DNA of 64,000 nt from Papilionanthe hookeriana x Papilionanthe teres (GCA_022702705.1 CM040430.1:15261310-15325309), one strand, 5' to 3'. Numbered from the stretch's first letter, positions 22,520-35,400 are shown. The notes: generated from the letters alone by a model not told the origin. Program-made: numbers and translations.

Positions 22520-25500
22520 ATCACTTCATAATTCTTTAAATTTAACTTAAATGACTTTGACATTTTATATTACCCAATTTTTTGGGTCAATTAAAACATT
22601 AGAGGAGAAAATGTGATTTTACTGAATTTATATAATTTTATAATTATTTAAATGCAAAAATAAGTATTTTCAAAGTTAATTCAATAACTTAATCAAAACA
22701 AATCATCAGTCCTTAAAAACATTATTGGAGGTTCAAATAATTTAGAGGACCACCTGACCAATTGTTATGATTTTTTGTGTTTTATTTTAATTATTATAAT
22801 TATTTGTTTGTTTTGAGTATTAATTAACTATAAAATATTATTTAAGTTGAAAATTAAGTTTTATATTTTTCTTAAATCTCCCTAATGTTAAGGAACCCAG
22901 AAAAATAAAATTAATATTTTGTGATTTATATTTGAATTATTAAAATTATTGTAATGGAAAATTACGAAAAATTCAATTTAAGCCTTTAAAAATTAATATC
23001 TTTATTTAGAGAGTTAAGAAAATTGTTTTAATTGCTCCTAAGTGATTAGGAGACCAAATGTGGAATTTTGGTGTATTTTTATATTTTAGCAATTTTTACT
23101 ATTTTTAATTATTGTTAGTGATTTTAAAATATTTTTAATTATTTAAATATTAAAACTAGGTTTAAGCAAGAAATATTTATTTTAATTCTAATTTTTTTCC
23201 TTAAGTTTCTCTGGTCACTAGGAACTCCCAAATCCAACTTTATAAATTGATGACATATATTTTAGTTATTATAATTATTTTAATGCCAAAAATGTCATTT
23301 TACCTAAATAATCCATTTTAGAGGGTAAATTAAGTCCAATTGATTCTAAAATTTTATCAGAAGCTCCTCAACGCATTTTTCACAGTGTGCAATGATTTTC
23401 ATGATTTTTCCATTTATATTTTAATTATTTAATTTTTAAAGGATTTTAATGAGTTAGTTACCATTAGTGCCATTTTTAATTATTTAAATCCATTTGACAC
23501 TTTTCCTAAGGTAGACTAACCACAGAGAACCTACCAAAATAAGTTATATATTTCTCTGATTTATATTTTAATTATTATAAATTTTAAACAAAAAAGAGGG
23601 GATTAACTTGAAAATTAGGGATATCTTGCTAGAGATCCCCCCTGAGCTTGGAAAAATCAGGGAAGATCTCTAACCACTGAGCTTTTAAGCCCTCCAAACG
23701 TCAAGCCATGATGAAATGTTTATGATGAGTTATGACCTAAATATGATTTACTATATTTAATTAATTTAAAAATAAATATAAGTAAAAAATAACCCTAACT
23801 TTTTCCACATTGTTCTCCTTTATTCATTGTGCAACAAGGTATTTTTATTTTTTTTTAATTTTTCTTCACCAAGTTATGTATTTTTAAAGGTGGTTGAATT
23901 ACAATAAATCAAAATTCCCATATTTTCATACTTATCCATGTGGTAGCCAGCTCAACCTACAACGCTATGAATTTCCACGCATCGCCGCGCTACTGGACAT
24001 CGCCATCTAAGTTAGCTCTGCACTTTATATAACAAGGTTTTTTCGGGCTCAATCTTATTCATCCATTCGATACACGCGCGATCAGACGGTCCCTGATGTT
24101 CATCTTCATTTAGTGTGTCACATGAACCGTCCACACAAAAACCCTAAGACCTTGAGCTAGGCTCAATTAAATCAATCACATGGGGTTTTTTCCTAAAGCT
24201 TCATTTAGTCAAGGCGAACCTATATATATGGTTTATGCAGTATAAAATCACGTGTATCACCATAAACGTCAAAAATAATCTCGGTTTGGGTGGAGAATAC
24301 CTTTGCCCAAGAGGTGAGGCCTCGATTGGGTGCTTGCAGAAGCTTCGAAGGACTCTGAAAAACCTCCTGGAAGTGTTTTTGGTCTCTGGTGAATTGTCCA
24401 TGTAGAATTTCGATCAGACTAACTTAGAGGCTTTGATGGAAGTCTAGGCTAGAGGGGCTCTTTGATGAAGTCTGTGGGGATCAACTTCATTTGCTCTTGA
24501 GATGGTGTGTGTGAAGTTAATTTGGATTTGGTGTAGTGGTGGTGGTGTGGTGGAGTTTGTCCTGGTTTAAGCTGGAAGTTCAGTGGGGAAATTGGCTCTG
24601 AACAGTGGGGGAAATGGCTGGAGGCAGTGGGTTTGCACTCAGGAAGGTTTGGAGGAGCTTTGGTGAGATTTTGTCATATTTTCCCTAAGGTTTCATGTAC
24701 TCTCCCCTTAGACCGTGAAGAGCTGAATCTATATCCTTGGTCGCATAGTGGAGCTTGGGGTTGGCTAATAGGTGTCAAAGTTTGCTGAGGTGGAGGGCTG
24801 AGCGGCGTAAGTGACCAATGGGGATGTGCCAGCTTGGATGAGTTAATTTAGGTTATGTTTGGTGTGGGGTGGCCTTGGCATTAACTCCTCCAGTGACTAG
24901 GCCGGTCGACCAGGGTGGTGCTCAGCCTAGGGTGGTCAGGTGAGCCAGTGAGCAAGCCTTAATGGTGATTAACCTGAGTGGTGATGGCTTTGGGTAGAGA
25001 TCTCCTTGGTTTAGCCATTTAAGGAATATAATCCCCTAATTTGGGGACCCTTGGTCCATGGCTCATGTAGTCTAGGCTAGGTGGATCTAGAATAGGCCTT
25101 ATGATCCATGAGGTGGTTGTGGTGAGCTTGGCTTGGTTAATTTGGCTAGGTTTGGCAACATTTGGGACAAGGGTTCAAATTTGGGTCTTTTGGGTTAAGC
25201 TTGGGCTAGGTTGGGTTTGGTTTTGATTTAGGGTCAAGTGATTGATCAATTGGGATTGGATGACTATTATGAAGAGTTTAGAAGAGGATTTGGGTGATTT
25301 TAAATTGATTTGGGAGTTTAATTTGGTGAAATTTGGCTTGGGGCAATTTGGGTCATGTGTGATAGACTTGGGTTTAGGTTAGGATAAGGTTGGGTTTAGG
25401 ATCAATTGAATGTTTGGAATGGCTTAGGAGAATGTCATAAAGATTTTTGAACATTAATTGGGTGCAAATTTTGGGGTTATAGCATTCAATTTGGCGACAT

Positions 25501-26697
25501 TTGGGCATGTGGCTAATTTATGGCAAAATTGGGGATTTTGACTTGGGTTGGATTTGGGTCGTGTTTAGCTCTAGATTTGGCTCAATTGAAGGTTCAATTT
25601 AGTTTGGGGGAATGTTAGGAATATTTTGGAAATCAAAATTTGGGAAATTAACTTGGTTCAATTTGAGGGAATTTGGTCATATGGTCAAAATTGAGGATTT
25701 TTATTTAGGCTTGAAATTGGGTTTGGAAATTGGTTCAATTGGACTTGGATTTGGTTTAAGTAGACATTAAACATAATGAATTTTGGTTTGGAATTAAAAT
25801 TGGGAGAAATTAAGGTCAATTGAGTGGACATTGGAGGTGATTTAGGTATTTTGGGCCTTTAGCGATAATTTGGGGATTTAGGTCAAAATATGTCAATTTC
25901 GTCAAATTCGGCTCAATAAAGTGGTTTTAATTGATTTTTGGGACATTTAGGATGATTTAAAAAATTTTAGGAATTTTTTGAATTTGAGGGGCATTTTGGT
26001 CATTGGCTAATTTTGGGGGTTTTTTGGGAATTTTGAGAATTTTGAGATATTTTGGTCAATTTGGGTAGTGAAGAACATTTTGGAACGATTTTCGGAGAAA
26101 ATTTGGGAAATTTTGGGAAAAATTTGGATTTAGGGGTACTTTGGGTAATTTGGTGGATTTTTGGGGTAAAAGGGTCCAAGATGGGTAATTTTGGTAGATT
26201 TGCGTATTAATTTAGGGTGCTAACCCACTTGAATCATAGGACTAAGGGAAACCCCGTTTTTTGATCCTCCATGTGCTGGTCCAATCCACCCTAGCCATAG
26301 GCTGAGGGTTTGGGGGACCTCCCACATGAGTTCCAAATGAGTAGATGATCAAGTTTGAGGAAGTTTGGTTTAGGGTTTGAGGTAGTGACTGTAAGTGTAG
26401 TGCAGGTATAAGTGTGGCCTAGCTTAACCAAGACCAAAACACCCATGGTTTACCTTAATGCTTGACCATCCTATAGGGGACTTCTATTGAGTTTCTTTAT
26501 GCTTAGCCTCATCCTCTTAAGTGCAAGAGGTTAGCCTTAAGCATATGAAACTCCAAGTGAACCAAAGAAGAAGTTTGAATTTCTAAAGGGGGAGGGTTCC
26601 ATCACTAGTCTTCTAAGATAGTCACCAAGAAAGTCCTATGGCTAGATCCTAGGAACTTCTAAAGATAGACTAGACCTCAACAAAAGTGAGGTCAACA
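22520..26697 (-). mobile_element. Old giant-family LTR (minus orientation), truncated
   Basis: It begins on the minus strand at 26697 with TGTTGACCTCACTTTTG and runs leftward. Blocks correspond in order to the complete plus-oriented LTR at 56122-63576: the terminal hairpin, a C/A-rich sense strand (G/T-rich on plus, 25130-26220), the GC-rich core with 'acacgcgcgatcagacggtcc' (24070-24095), the 'gagcttggaaaaatcagggaaga' block (23643) and the 'gaggagaaaatgtgattttact' block (22600). Only about the first 4.2 kb of the roughly 7.5-kb LTR is recognisable. Divergence is clearly higher than in the copy at 27764-31401. No coding sequence is present. Confidence 0.7.
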
Positions 26698-27263
26698 TCC
26701 TTATACAAATTAAGTAGATAGCGGTAGTCTTAAAAAAGTGATACGAGGTAACTTTACATGATCTAGCTCCAGCTCTGCCATTGATCTAGATCTCATAAAT
26801 CCAACTGATCCGAGACACTCTACTTCCAGTGGTCGCTGCTTGCATGCATTTGTGGTAGAACCTCCATGCACCATCAAATCCTGTACAAGTAGACCCAATT
26901 GATCTCACAAATCCAACCATATCCAGCACCATGTGCACGCGCAAACCTGCCAAAATGAATTTTTTTAAATTTTATTCAAATATAGAGAGATTTTATGTCT
27001 ATTTTGGACCTCTAATGACTCAAATAAGTATAAATGCATGCTTTTATGATTATGAGATAAATTTTTTACTAGAGGATGTGCCTTAAAAGCTTTGGGAAGC
27101 CTTTTAAAGCTCTTAGAGTTGTCTTCCTCGGTTCCACTTGAAAGAGTATGTTTTCTTGTTTTCTTCTCTTTTTGATGGTTTTTTTTATGAGTTTTATGAT
27201 ATTTTAAATGGTAAATTGAGTGCATATGTATGAGAGAGATCCATGATTACATGTATTGATCGA
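26698..27263. other. Unassigned stretch between an LTR end and the assembly gap
   Basis: Balanced composition with no repeat seen elsewhere in the window. Short frames (26710-26898 and 26965-27225, minus) show no family motif. It may be older flanking DNA. The adjoining gap leaves its relation to the right side uncertain. Confidence 0.4.
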
Positions 27264-27763
27264 NNNNNNNNNNNNNNNNNNNNNNNNNNNNNNNNNNNNN
27301 NNNNNNNNNNNNNNNNNNNNNNNNNNNNNNNNNNNNNNNNNNNNNNNNNNNNNNNNNNNNNNNNNNNNNNNNNNNNNNNNNNNNNNNNNNNNNNNNNNNN
27401 NNNNNNNNNNNNNNNNNNNNNNNNNNNNNNNNNNNNNNNNNNNNNNNNNNNNNNNNNNNNNNNNNNNNNNNNNNNNNNNNNNNNNNNNNNNNNNNNNNNN
27501 NNNNNNNNNNNNNNNNNNNNNNNNNNNNNNNNNNNNNNNNNNNNNNNNNNNNNNNNNNNNNNNNNNNNNNNNNNNNNNNNNNNNNNNNNNNNNNNNNNNN
27601 NNNNNNNNNNNNNNNNNNNNNNNNNNNNNNNNNNNNNNNNNNNNNNNNNNNNNNNNNNNNNNNNNNNNNNNNNNNNNNNNNNNNNNNNNNNNNNNNNNNN
27701 NNNNNNNNNNNNNNNNNNNNNNNNNNNNNNNNNNNNNNNNNNNNNNNNNNNNNNNNNNNNNNN
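27264..27763. other. Assembly gap, 500 N
   Basis: Exactly 500 undetermined bases, a conventional size for a gap of unknown length. It cuts the LTR at 27764-31401. By comparison with the complete LTR at 56122-63576, about 3.8 kb of that LTR and the whole internal region are missing on the left of the gap, so the true distance may be much larger than 500 bp. Confidence 0.99.
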
Positions 27764-30700
27764 ATTATTTTTCCTAGGGTCCTCTGGTCATAAGAAATAT
27801 CACCAAATTTTCCTAGAATTTATTTCTCAACATGCTAATTATTGGAATTAAAATAATCAAAATAGTGACCTGAATTTGAAAAATCAATAACTTCTCATAA
27901 GGATGGCCTCTGACCTTGGAAAATTCAGGGAATGTTCCCAAGTTCAGAGGCTTCAATAGCCCTATGGTCTCATGCCATGGTGAATTTCCTATATGCATGG
28001 AGAATTAAAATAGTGCAGAGAGAAAATAAATAATTGAAAATAAAATACTTGATGAAATTACATGATTTCTTTTCCACATTATTCTCCTCTATTCACTGAG
28101 CAAGAGGGTATTTTTATTTTATTTTTAGGATTTTTGTACACAAAGTTATGAATTTTCAAAGTTCTGGTGATTAAATAAATAGAAAATAACCCTAATTTCC
28201 TACTTATCCACGCAGCGCCACGCCATCCTCGGCAGCTCCGAAAGGCCACGCGTCGTCTCCTGATTCGGCGCCGTCATCCCACTCAGGGCTCCAGGGGCCC
28301 GCGGTTCATGTCCCATTACTCTGTCCGGCGCAATCCTGGCCGTCAGGTCGATACACACGCGATCCGACGGCTCCTAGTCATCGTCTACGACTGGTGTGAA
28401 CCCGTGACCGTCAACCTTCTAACCCTAATTTCTCACTCGATTCTCAACGGATTTTCGAGTTCTTAGGCTCTATGGATTCGTCTTGAAGAGACGAACACAT
28501 CCATATTGTAAACATGTATTGAAATTGACCCAAACTAAATTGAGAATCTCTGGAAGCTCGAGAAGAAGAGTGAGTCCATACCTTTGCTCAGAGAAGTGAA
28601 GCTTCGATCTGAGAGTTGTGTCATGTTCGATTGGGTCCAAGCAAGCTCCAAGTGAAGTCCCTTGGCCTGGTGAATTATCTAGGTATGATTTCGACCAAGC
28701 CCGATCACAAAGCTTGGAGGTCGGAAGCAATGGCCGGCTCTGGAGAGGGGGTTTTCGTTGGTAAACTTCTTCTCTTGGTCCGGTGAAGGTGTAGGACCAA
28801 TCAATTTGGGGATTGGCTCACTTGTGGAGAAGTGTCCTGGTTTTGGGCTTGGATTTCAACTCCGAAGTTGAGCTCGCAGAGAGGAAATGGCGGGGGATTT
28901 CAGTGGGGATCATGTTCTCTATGTGTGGGGAGTAGTCTGGAACAATTTTGGCAGAGTTTCCTTAAGGTTTTGTTTCAGCATCTCATTTGGCCGAGAGGTG
29001 GTGGTGTTTAAATAAGCATGGCTGGAGGCTCTCCGAGGGGGAGTTAGGGCTTGGGATCAGCTGCTTAGGTCAAGGGAAGAACAACCATGGTGGTCATTGG
29101 GCATGGGGCAGCTCAGCAGGTGGGAATTCCAAACTTTGGCTCCTCCCAAGGTCTCGGCCATGGTGTTTTCCGGCGATCCAGGTGGCTGGCCGGCAGGCAT
29201 GGGTCACCCTCAGGTCCAGGTGGGTCAGGGCTGGGGTTTAGTGTAGGCAATTGGGCTTTGCCATGTGTCGATATCTTGGATTAAAATGGCATGGGGAAGG
29301 CCAATTTTAGCTTGATTTGGTCAAGTCCACCTTTTGGGCTTAGTTCACCCTTCAATGTGGCTTTGGGTGTTGTGGGGAGTCAAAGGAATCAGCTAGTTTG
29401 GCATGGAGAAGTCCTTATCCAAATATATTTGGATTAAATTTGGGTTAAGGGGAATCATGGTTAAGGCTAATGAATTTAGGAGATTAAGGAAAGAGTCTCC
29501 TCCTTTTGCCAAAAATGGCATGGTGACATGTAAAGAGGCTCTCATGGCTTCCATGTGGCTCATGCATGGTTTCATGGCTCATCTTTGGCTTGGGAAAAGT
29601 TAAGTCAACTTCATGAAAAAGGATTTTGTGAATTTTGGCATTTTGATGGGAATTGTTATGAGGCTTGATTTGGAATTGTTTAATTGATAAATTAGGACTT
29701 TAGGAATGATTTTAAATTGAATGTGTGATGAGGGAAAGTGTCATGTGGGCTTTAGATTGATTTGGGCTTTTGAATTTGGTGGAAGTGGGCTTTTAGGAGG
29801 GCTTAAGGGGATGACCCCTTTAGGTTTAAGAATGAGTCTATGGATGGGAATTTTGTAGAAGTTTAGGCCAAATAATTGTTGTTTTTGGTTTAGGGATATG
29901 TCATGAGTGATTTGAAATGAATTTGGAGTTATTTGGGTTTGAATTGGGTTGGATTTGGGCTTCTTTGGTAAATGGGCCAATGTAGGCCAAATTGGGCTAA
30001 CTTGGGCCAATGTTGGGCTAGGGTTGAAATGGATGTAAAATTAATGTTGGGAAATGTTTATGAGAGTGTTTCAAATAGGTTTTGACTTTGGTTGGGTTTT
30101 GATTTTGGGGTTTGGGCTTATTTGGGTTAGGTTTGGGTTTAGGTCAAAATTGGCCCTTTTGGTTTTGGGTTGAATTTGAGTGAGGTTTGGGTCCAAATTT
30201 AGGGCAAATCATGTTAGTGTTTTGTTTGTGGGGATGCTAGGAAGGTTTTAGAAAAGATTTGGGGTTAATTGGAGTTGAATTGGTTTGGTTTGGGCTAAGT
30301 TTGGGTCATGGGTCAAAATTGGGCTTTAAGCTTAAAAATGAAATTGAATTCCAATGACAATCAAATTGGACTTGGATTTGGTTTAGATTGATATTGTGGA
30401 TATTAAATTGAAGTTTAGAATTGAATTGGACCAAAATTGAGGTCAATTGGGTAGGTTTGGTTTGACATTGGGTTCACTTGGGTTAAGAATGAGCTAAATT
30501 GGGGGTTTTGGTGAAAGTGGGGTAAATTGACAAAATTGACCCATTGTGTAGTTGGATAAAATGAAATTGGGAATATTTGGGATTTTTTGGAATTTTCTGG
30601 GAATTTTCTGAATTTTTGGATTTTTTGGCTAAGAGGGGCATTTTGGGTATTTGATGGGTATTGGGGGGTATTTTTGGAATCTTTGGTATTTTTGGCTATG

Positions 30701-31401
30701 GATGATCAATTTGAGTGGTGAGGAAATGTTCAAGGTTAATTTTGGGGAATTTTGGGTGATTTGGAAATTTTGGAGGATTTGGGCAATTTTAAGGGCTTTT
30801 GGTATGTTTGATAGGTGTAGGGTCCCCGGGGTCAAAAATTGAAATTTTGGAAAAGAGAAGATTGATCAAATATGAGTGAAATGGAATCACTTTGATTGAG
30901 CCATGAAGCCATATTAAGCCTATATGAGCCATGAAGCAGTAAGCATCTCATTTGAGACATTCACCATGTTGTTCCTAACCCTCTTAGCCAGGGGGTTAGG
31001 GGTTAAGGTCCATCCATATAAATTGCCTACATGAGTCAGGGAATCAAGTTGGGTATGGGTGTGGTTTTAGGATTCGGATTGTGTGTGTGGGAGTGTAGAG
31101 TATGAGTGTAGTGAGTGTGTAAGTTAACCTTCACCAGACCAAGCTACCCAAGGTGGTCCTAAGGCCAAAGAGTCCTATGGGGAACTCATCCTTTAAACCT
31201 TCACTTTTGATTTCAACCCTCTAGGTGATTAGGGGTCTACAATCAAGCTTGTGGGGTTTGCAGGGAGACAAGAAGTGGTTTTAAATTTCTAAAGGATGGG
31301 TCCCAATTCTAGTCCTCTAAGATTAGTCAAAGGAAGAGCCTAAGGCTAGATCCTAAGCACTAAAGAGGGAAGAGAAGACCTCATAAAAAATGAGGTCAAC
31401 A
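27764..31401 (-). mobile_element. Giant-family LTR, 5' part (minus orientation), inserted in the central 3' LTR
   Basis: It starts on the minus strand at 31401 with TGTTGACCTCATTTTTTATG and runs to the gap. It is collinear with the first 3.6 kb of the plus-oriented LTR at 56122. Shared landmarks, in sense order, are the tip hairpin GACCTCAT...ATGAGGTC, the AC-rich sense strand (29650-30850), the TATA-like TATTTAAACA (29005-29014), the 'cctagacaattcac(c)'-type leader (about 28680), the GC-rich core (28200-28460) and the 'gggaatattccctgaattttcc' counterpart (about 27905-27935). It splits the central element's 3' LTR at 31401/31402. No gene is present; the several frames of 60-90 codons are LTR noise. 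Confidence 0.85.
29006..29014 (-). promoter_or_regulatory. TATA-like element of the LTR at 27764-31401
   Basis: Minus-strand TATTTAAAC in the context CTTATTTAAACACCACC. It sits about 2.4 kb inside the LTR, at the position equivalent to the same motif in the plus-oriented LTR (58493-58501). Confidence 0.45.
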
Positions 31402-31879
31402 AGTTTTAAGTCTTGCTTAAATAGGACTTAAAGTTTAATCAAGTCTAATAAATTAGACTCGATTAGATTTGCAGACCATCTAAGTCCCTTTTAGATAAGA
31501 CTTAAGTTTTAATTAAGCCTATTTAATGTTAGACCAAGACTTAGGATTGAACTTAAGCCGGGTTTTAGTTTAGATTCAAGTTAGGTTGACCCTAAGGCTT
31601 AGGTTAGACTTAGGTTTATATCGTGTTAAACCTAAGTATGGTTTGACTTAAGTCTAATATGGGTTAGACTTAAGTTAGGTTCATGTCGATCTATGTTTGT
31701 TGACTAGTCAATGTGGTTAGACTTAAGTTAGGTTCATGTCGTTGAACTATGTTGTTGACTTGAGTCTAATGTGGGTTAGACTTAAGTTAAATTTTGAGTT
31801 TAGATTAAGTTAGGTTCAAGTCGGGTTGAACCTAGACTTAAGGTCGATTGAAGTTCAATATGGGTTAAACCTAAGTTAA

Positions 31880-32625
31880 GGTTTGACTTGGATTAGATTA
31901 GGTTCTAGTTGGATTGAACTCAAGTTTAGTTCAGTTTAGGTTAGGTTCAATATGGGTTGAACCTAAGGTTTCAAGTTAAGTTAAGTTCGATGTGGGTTGA
32001 ACTTAAGGTTTAGGTTAACTTGAGTTCAAGTTAGATTGGACTCAGGTTAGGTTAGGTTCAATGTGGGTTGAACCTAAGGTTTAGGTTAACTTGAGTTCAA
32101 GTTAGGTTGGACTCAAGTTAGGTTAGGTTTAGGTTAGGTTCAATGTCGGTTGAACCTAAGGTTTCAGGTTAACTTGAGTTTAAGTTAGGTTGGACTCAAG
32201 TTAGGTTAGGTTTAGGTTAGGTTCAATGTTGATTGAACCTAAGGTTTCAGGTTAACTTGAGTTCAAGTTAGGTTGGACTCAAATTAGGTTAGGTTTAGGT
32301 TAGGTTCAATGTGGGTTGAACCTAAGGTTTTAGGTTAACTTGAGTTCAAGTTAGGTTGGACTCAAGTTAGGTTAGGTTTAGGTTAGGTTCAATGTGGGTT
32401 GAACCTAAGGTTTTATGTTAACTTGAGTTCAAGTTAGGTTGGACTCAAGTTAGGTTAGGTTTAGGTTAGGTTCAATGTGGATTAAACCTAAGGTTTTAGG
32501 TTAACTTGAGTTCAAGTTAGGTTGGACTCAAGTTAGGTTAGGTTTAGGTTAGGTTCAATGTGGGTTAAACCTAAGGTTTTAGGTTAACTTGAGTTCAAGT
32601 TAGGTTGGGTTTGGATTTAATTAAA
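31880..32625. repeat. 83-bp tandem array (3' LTR copy)
   Basis: About eight units; 'ggttaactt' recurs at 32167, 32250 and 32333. Each unit contains the palindromes ACTTGAgtTCAAGT and GGTTCAA...TTGAACC and the words 'aggttaggtttaggttagg'. The matching array in the 5' LTR is 51480-52170. Confidence 0.9.
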
Positions 32626-33470
32626 CCTTAGTTGATTAAGGTTTAATAATTAATTAAGTCTAATGTAGTAGACTTAATTAGGATTTGTGTTTGATTAAGT
32701 CTTACTTAGTTAAGACTTAATAATTTAATTAGGTTTAATGTGTTAGACTTAATTAAGGTTTATATTTGATTAAACCTTAGTTAGTTAAGGTCTAATGATT
32801 TAATTAGATCTAATGGGTTAGACCTAATTTAGGGTTTAAGTTTGACTAAACCTTAGTTAGTTAAGGTCTAATGGTTTAATTAAGACTAATGGGTTAGACC
32901 TAATTAGGGTTTAAGTTTTATTAAAGCTTAGTTAGTTAAGGTCTAATGGTTTAATTAGGTCTAATGTGTTAGACCTAATTAGGGTTTATGTTTGATTAAA
33001 CCTTAGTTTGTTAAGGTCTAATGGTTTAATTAGGTCTAATGGGTTAGACCTAATTAGGGTTTATGTTTGTTTAAACCATAATTAGTTAAGGTCTAATGGT
33101 TTAATTAGGTCTAATGAGTTAGACCTAATTAGGGTTTAAGTTTTACTAAACCTTAGTTAGTTAAGGTCTAATGATTTAATTTGGTCTAATGGGTTAGACC
33201 TAATTGGGGCTTAAGTTTGACTAAACCTTAGTTAGTTATGGTCTAATGGTTTAATTAAGTCTAATGGGTTAGACCTATTTAAGATTTATGTTTGATTAAA
33301 CCTTAGTTAGTTAAGGTCTAATGGTTTAATTAGGTCTAATGAGTTAGACCTAATTAGAGTTTAAGTTTGATTAAACCTTAGTTAGTTAAGGTCTAATGGT
33401 TTAATTAGGTCTAATGGGTTAGACCTAATTGGGGTTTATGTTTGACTAAACCTAATGTGTAAGAAGGTTA
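32626..33470. repeat. ~75-bp tandem array (3' LTR copy)
   Basis: About ten units; the 'ccttagttagttaagg' phase recurs near 32775, 32851, 32926 and 33001. Nearly every unit holds the perfect palindrome TAATTAGGTCTAA-tggg-TTAGACCTAATTA (13-bp arms). The matching array in the 5' LTR is 52175-52960. Confidence 0.9.
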
Positions 33471-34600
33471 ATTAAGTTTAATATGTCTTTAAACTTAATT
33501 AAAGGTTTGGTTTATATTAATTAAGTTTAATATGTTCTTAAACTTAAAAAGTGTTGATTTTTGTACTTAAACCTAATTTAGGTAAGGTTTAATGGGTTAA
33601 TTAAGTTTAATTTATCTTTAAACTTAATTAAAATTTAATTTTATATTAAACCTAATTTAAGTAAGGTTTAATGGGTTAATTAAGTTTATTATGTCTTTAA
33701 ACTTAATTAAAATGTTTAATTTTGTTTAATTAAGTTTAATATGTCTTTAAACTTAATTGAGACTTGATTTTTATATTAAATCTAATTTAAGTAAGGTTTA
33801 ATGGGTTAATTAAGTTTATTATGTCTTTAAACTTAATTAGTAAGGTTTAATTTTGATTAATTATGTTTAATATGTCTTTAAACTTAATTAAGACTTGATT
33901 TTTATATTAAACCTAATTTAAGTAAGGTTTAATGAGTTAATTAAGTTTATTATGTCTTTAAACTTAATTAATAAGGTTTAATTTTGATTAATTAAGTTTA
34001 ATATGTCTTTAAACTTAATTAAGACTTGATTTTTATATTAAACCTAATTTAAGTAAGGTTTAATGAGTTAATTAGGTTTATTATGTTTTTAAACTTAATT
34101 AAAAGGTTTAATTTTGTTTAATTAAGTTTAATGTGTCTTTAAACTTAATTAAGATTTGATTTTTTTATTAAACCTAATTTAAGTAAGGTTTAATGGGTTA
34201 ATTAAGTTTATTATGTCTTTAAACTTAATTAGTAAGGTTTAATTTGTTTTAATTAAGTTTAATGTGTCTTTAAACTTAATTAAGATTTCATTTTTATATT
34301 AAACCTAATTTAAGTAAGGTTTAATAGGTTAATTAAGTTTATTATGTCTTTAAACTTAATTAATAAGGTTTAATTTTGATTAATTAAGTTTAATATGTCT
34401 TTAAACTTAATTAAGATTTAATTTTTATATTAAACCTAATTTAAGTAAGGTTTAATGAGTTAATTAAGCTTAATTTGTCTTTAAACTTAATTAAAAGGTT
34501 TAATTTTGTTTAATTAAGTTTAATGTGACTTTAAACTTAATTAAGATTTGATTTTTATATTAAACCTAATTTAAGTAAGGTTTAATGGGTTTAAATGTTA
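33471..34600. repeat. 131-bp tandem array (3' LTR copy)
   Basis: About eight units; 'cctaatttaag' recurs at 33651, 33781, 33912, 34043, 34173, 34304, 34435 and 34565. Each unit holds inverted pairs TTAATTAAGTTTAA / TTAAACTTAATTAA (14-bp arms, about 7-nt loop). The matching array in the 5' LTR is 52965-54100. Confidence 0.92.
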
Positions 34601-35224
34601 TTTTAAATTTAGTTAAGTCCAATTTGGTCATTTTAGACTTAAGTGAAATTTCTCATTAGTTTATCATAGACTAAAACCATTTTCAAACTTTGATTGTTGA
34701 TGAAAATAGGTTAAATTTATAAAGGGGTATTTTTAGGATTAAAATTATTTAATTAATAAAGGATTTTAACCCTAAATTTCAAAATACCATTCAAAATGAT
34801 TTCTATGACTTAGAAATAATTTTCTTAGGGTTAATGTCTGTTGCCCTATCATTTCTAGCCATTTGTATTTTTATTTTCCTTAATTTTCAATTTTTATAAT
34901 TATTATTTGAAATAATTATAAAGAAAATTGAAAATTAAAGAAAAGTGTCCTAGGCATGTTTTCTATCCTTGGAAAAATTATGGAAGGTCCCTAAGAACAT
35001 AAAGATAAATGCCTCAAAGTTTCATAATTTTTTGATTTATAAATAATTTTTAATAATTAAAATACTCCAGAGAGTATTTAATTAAATAAAAATTTAATAG
35101 TGAGAAGAAAATTATGATTTTGTTCTCATAATTTTCTCCTATTCAAGAGCTTTTCAGAGGTATTTTTATCATATTTTTGTGACCTCTAGATAAAAAGATA
35201 TTGATTTTTGAAGTTTTTAAGGTT

Positions 35225-35400
35225 TTATGGATTTTTTTATAATTTTCCGCAGCCAAAGTCACCGCCGTTCGACGCGTGTCCTCGTACGTGTCGAACGAGC
35301 GGGAGGATCCGCTGCGGGCAGCCGAACAGCGGACACCGCGGGGAATCATCCGCGCCGTCCATCCCTAAGGCGCGGGATCGGACGGTCGAGATAATTCGGA
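35225..35400 (-). other. GC-rich island in the central 3' LTR
   Basis: Strongly GC-rich (CpG-containing) within a very AT-rich LTR: 'ccgccgttcgacgcgtgtcc', 'gggcagccgaacagcgg', 'gggatcggacggtcga'. It is nearly identical in the other LTR (54745-54900). It lies about 0.5 kb downstream of the TATA box on the sense strand, so it would be in the transcribed leader. Confidence 0.7.

Noticed and set aside
27243..27851. Long ORFs across the N run
   Set aside because: They exist only because undetermined bases were read as codons.
28987..29284. 84- and 65-codon Gly/Trp-rich ORFs
   Set aside because: Same LTR block as 58260-58574 on the other strand. The frames overlap each other and have no family similarity.
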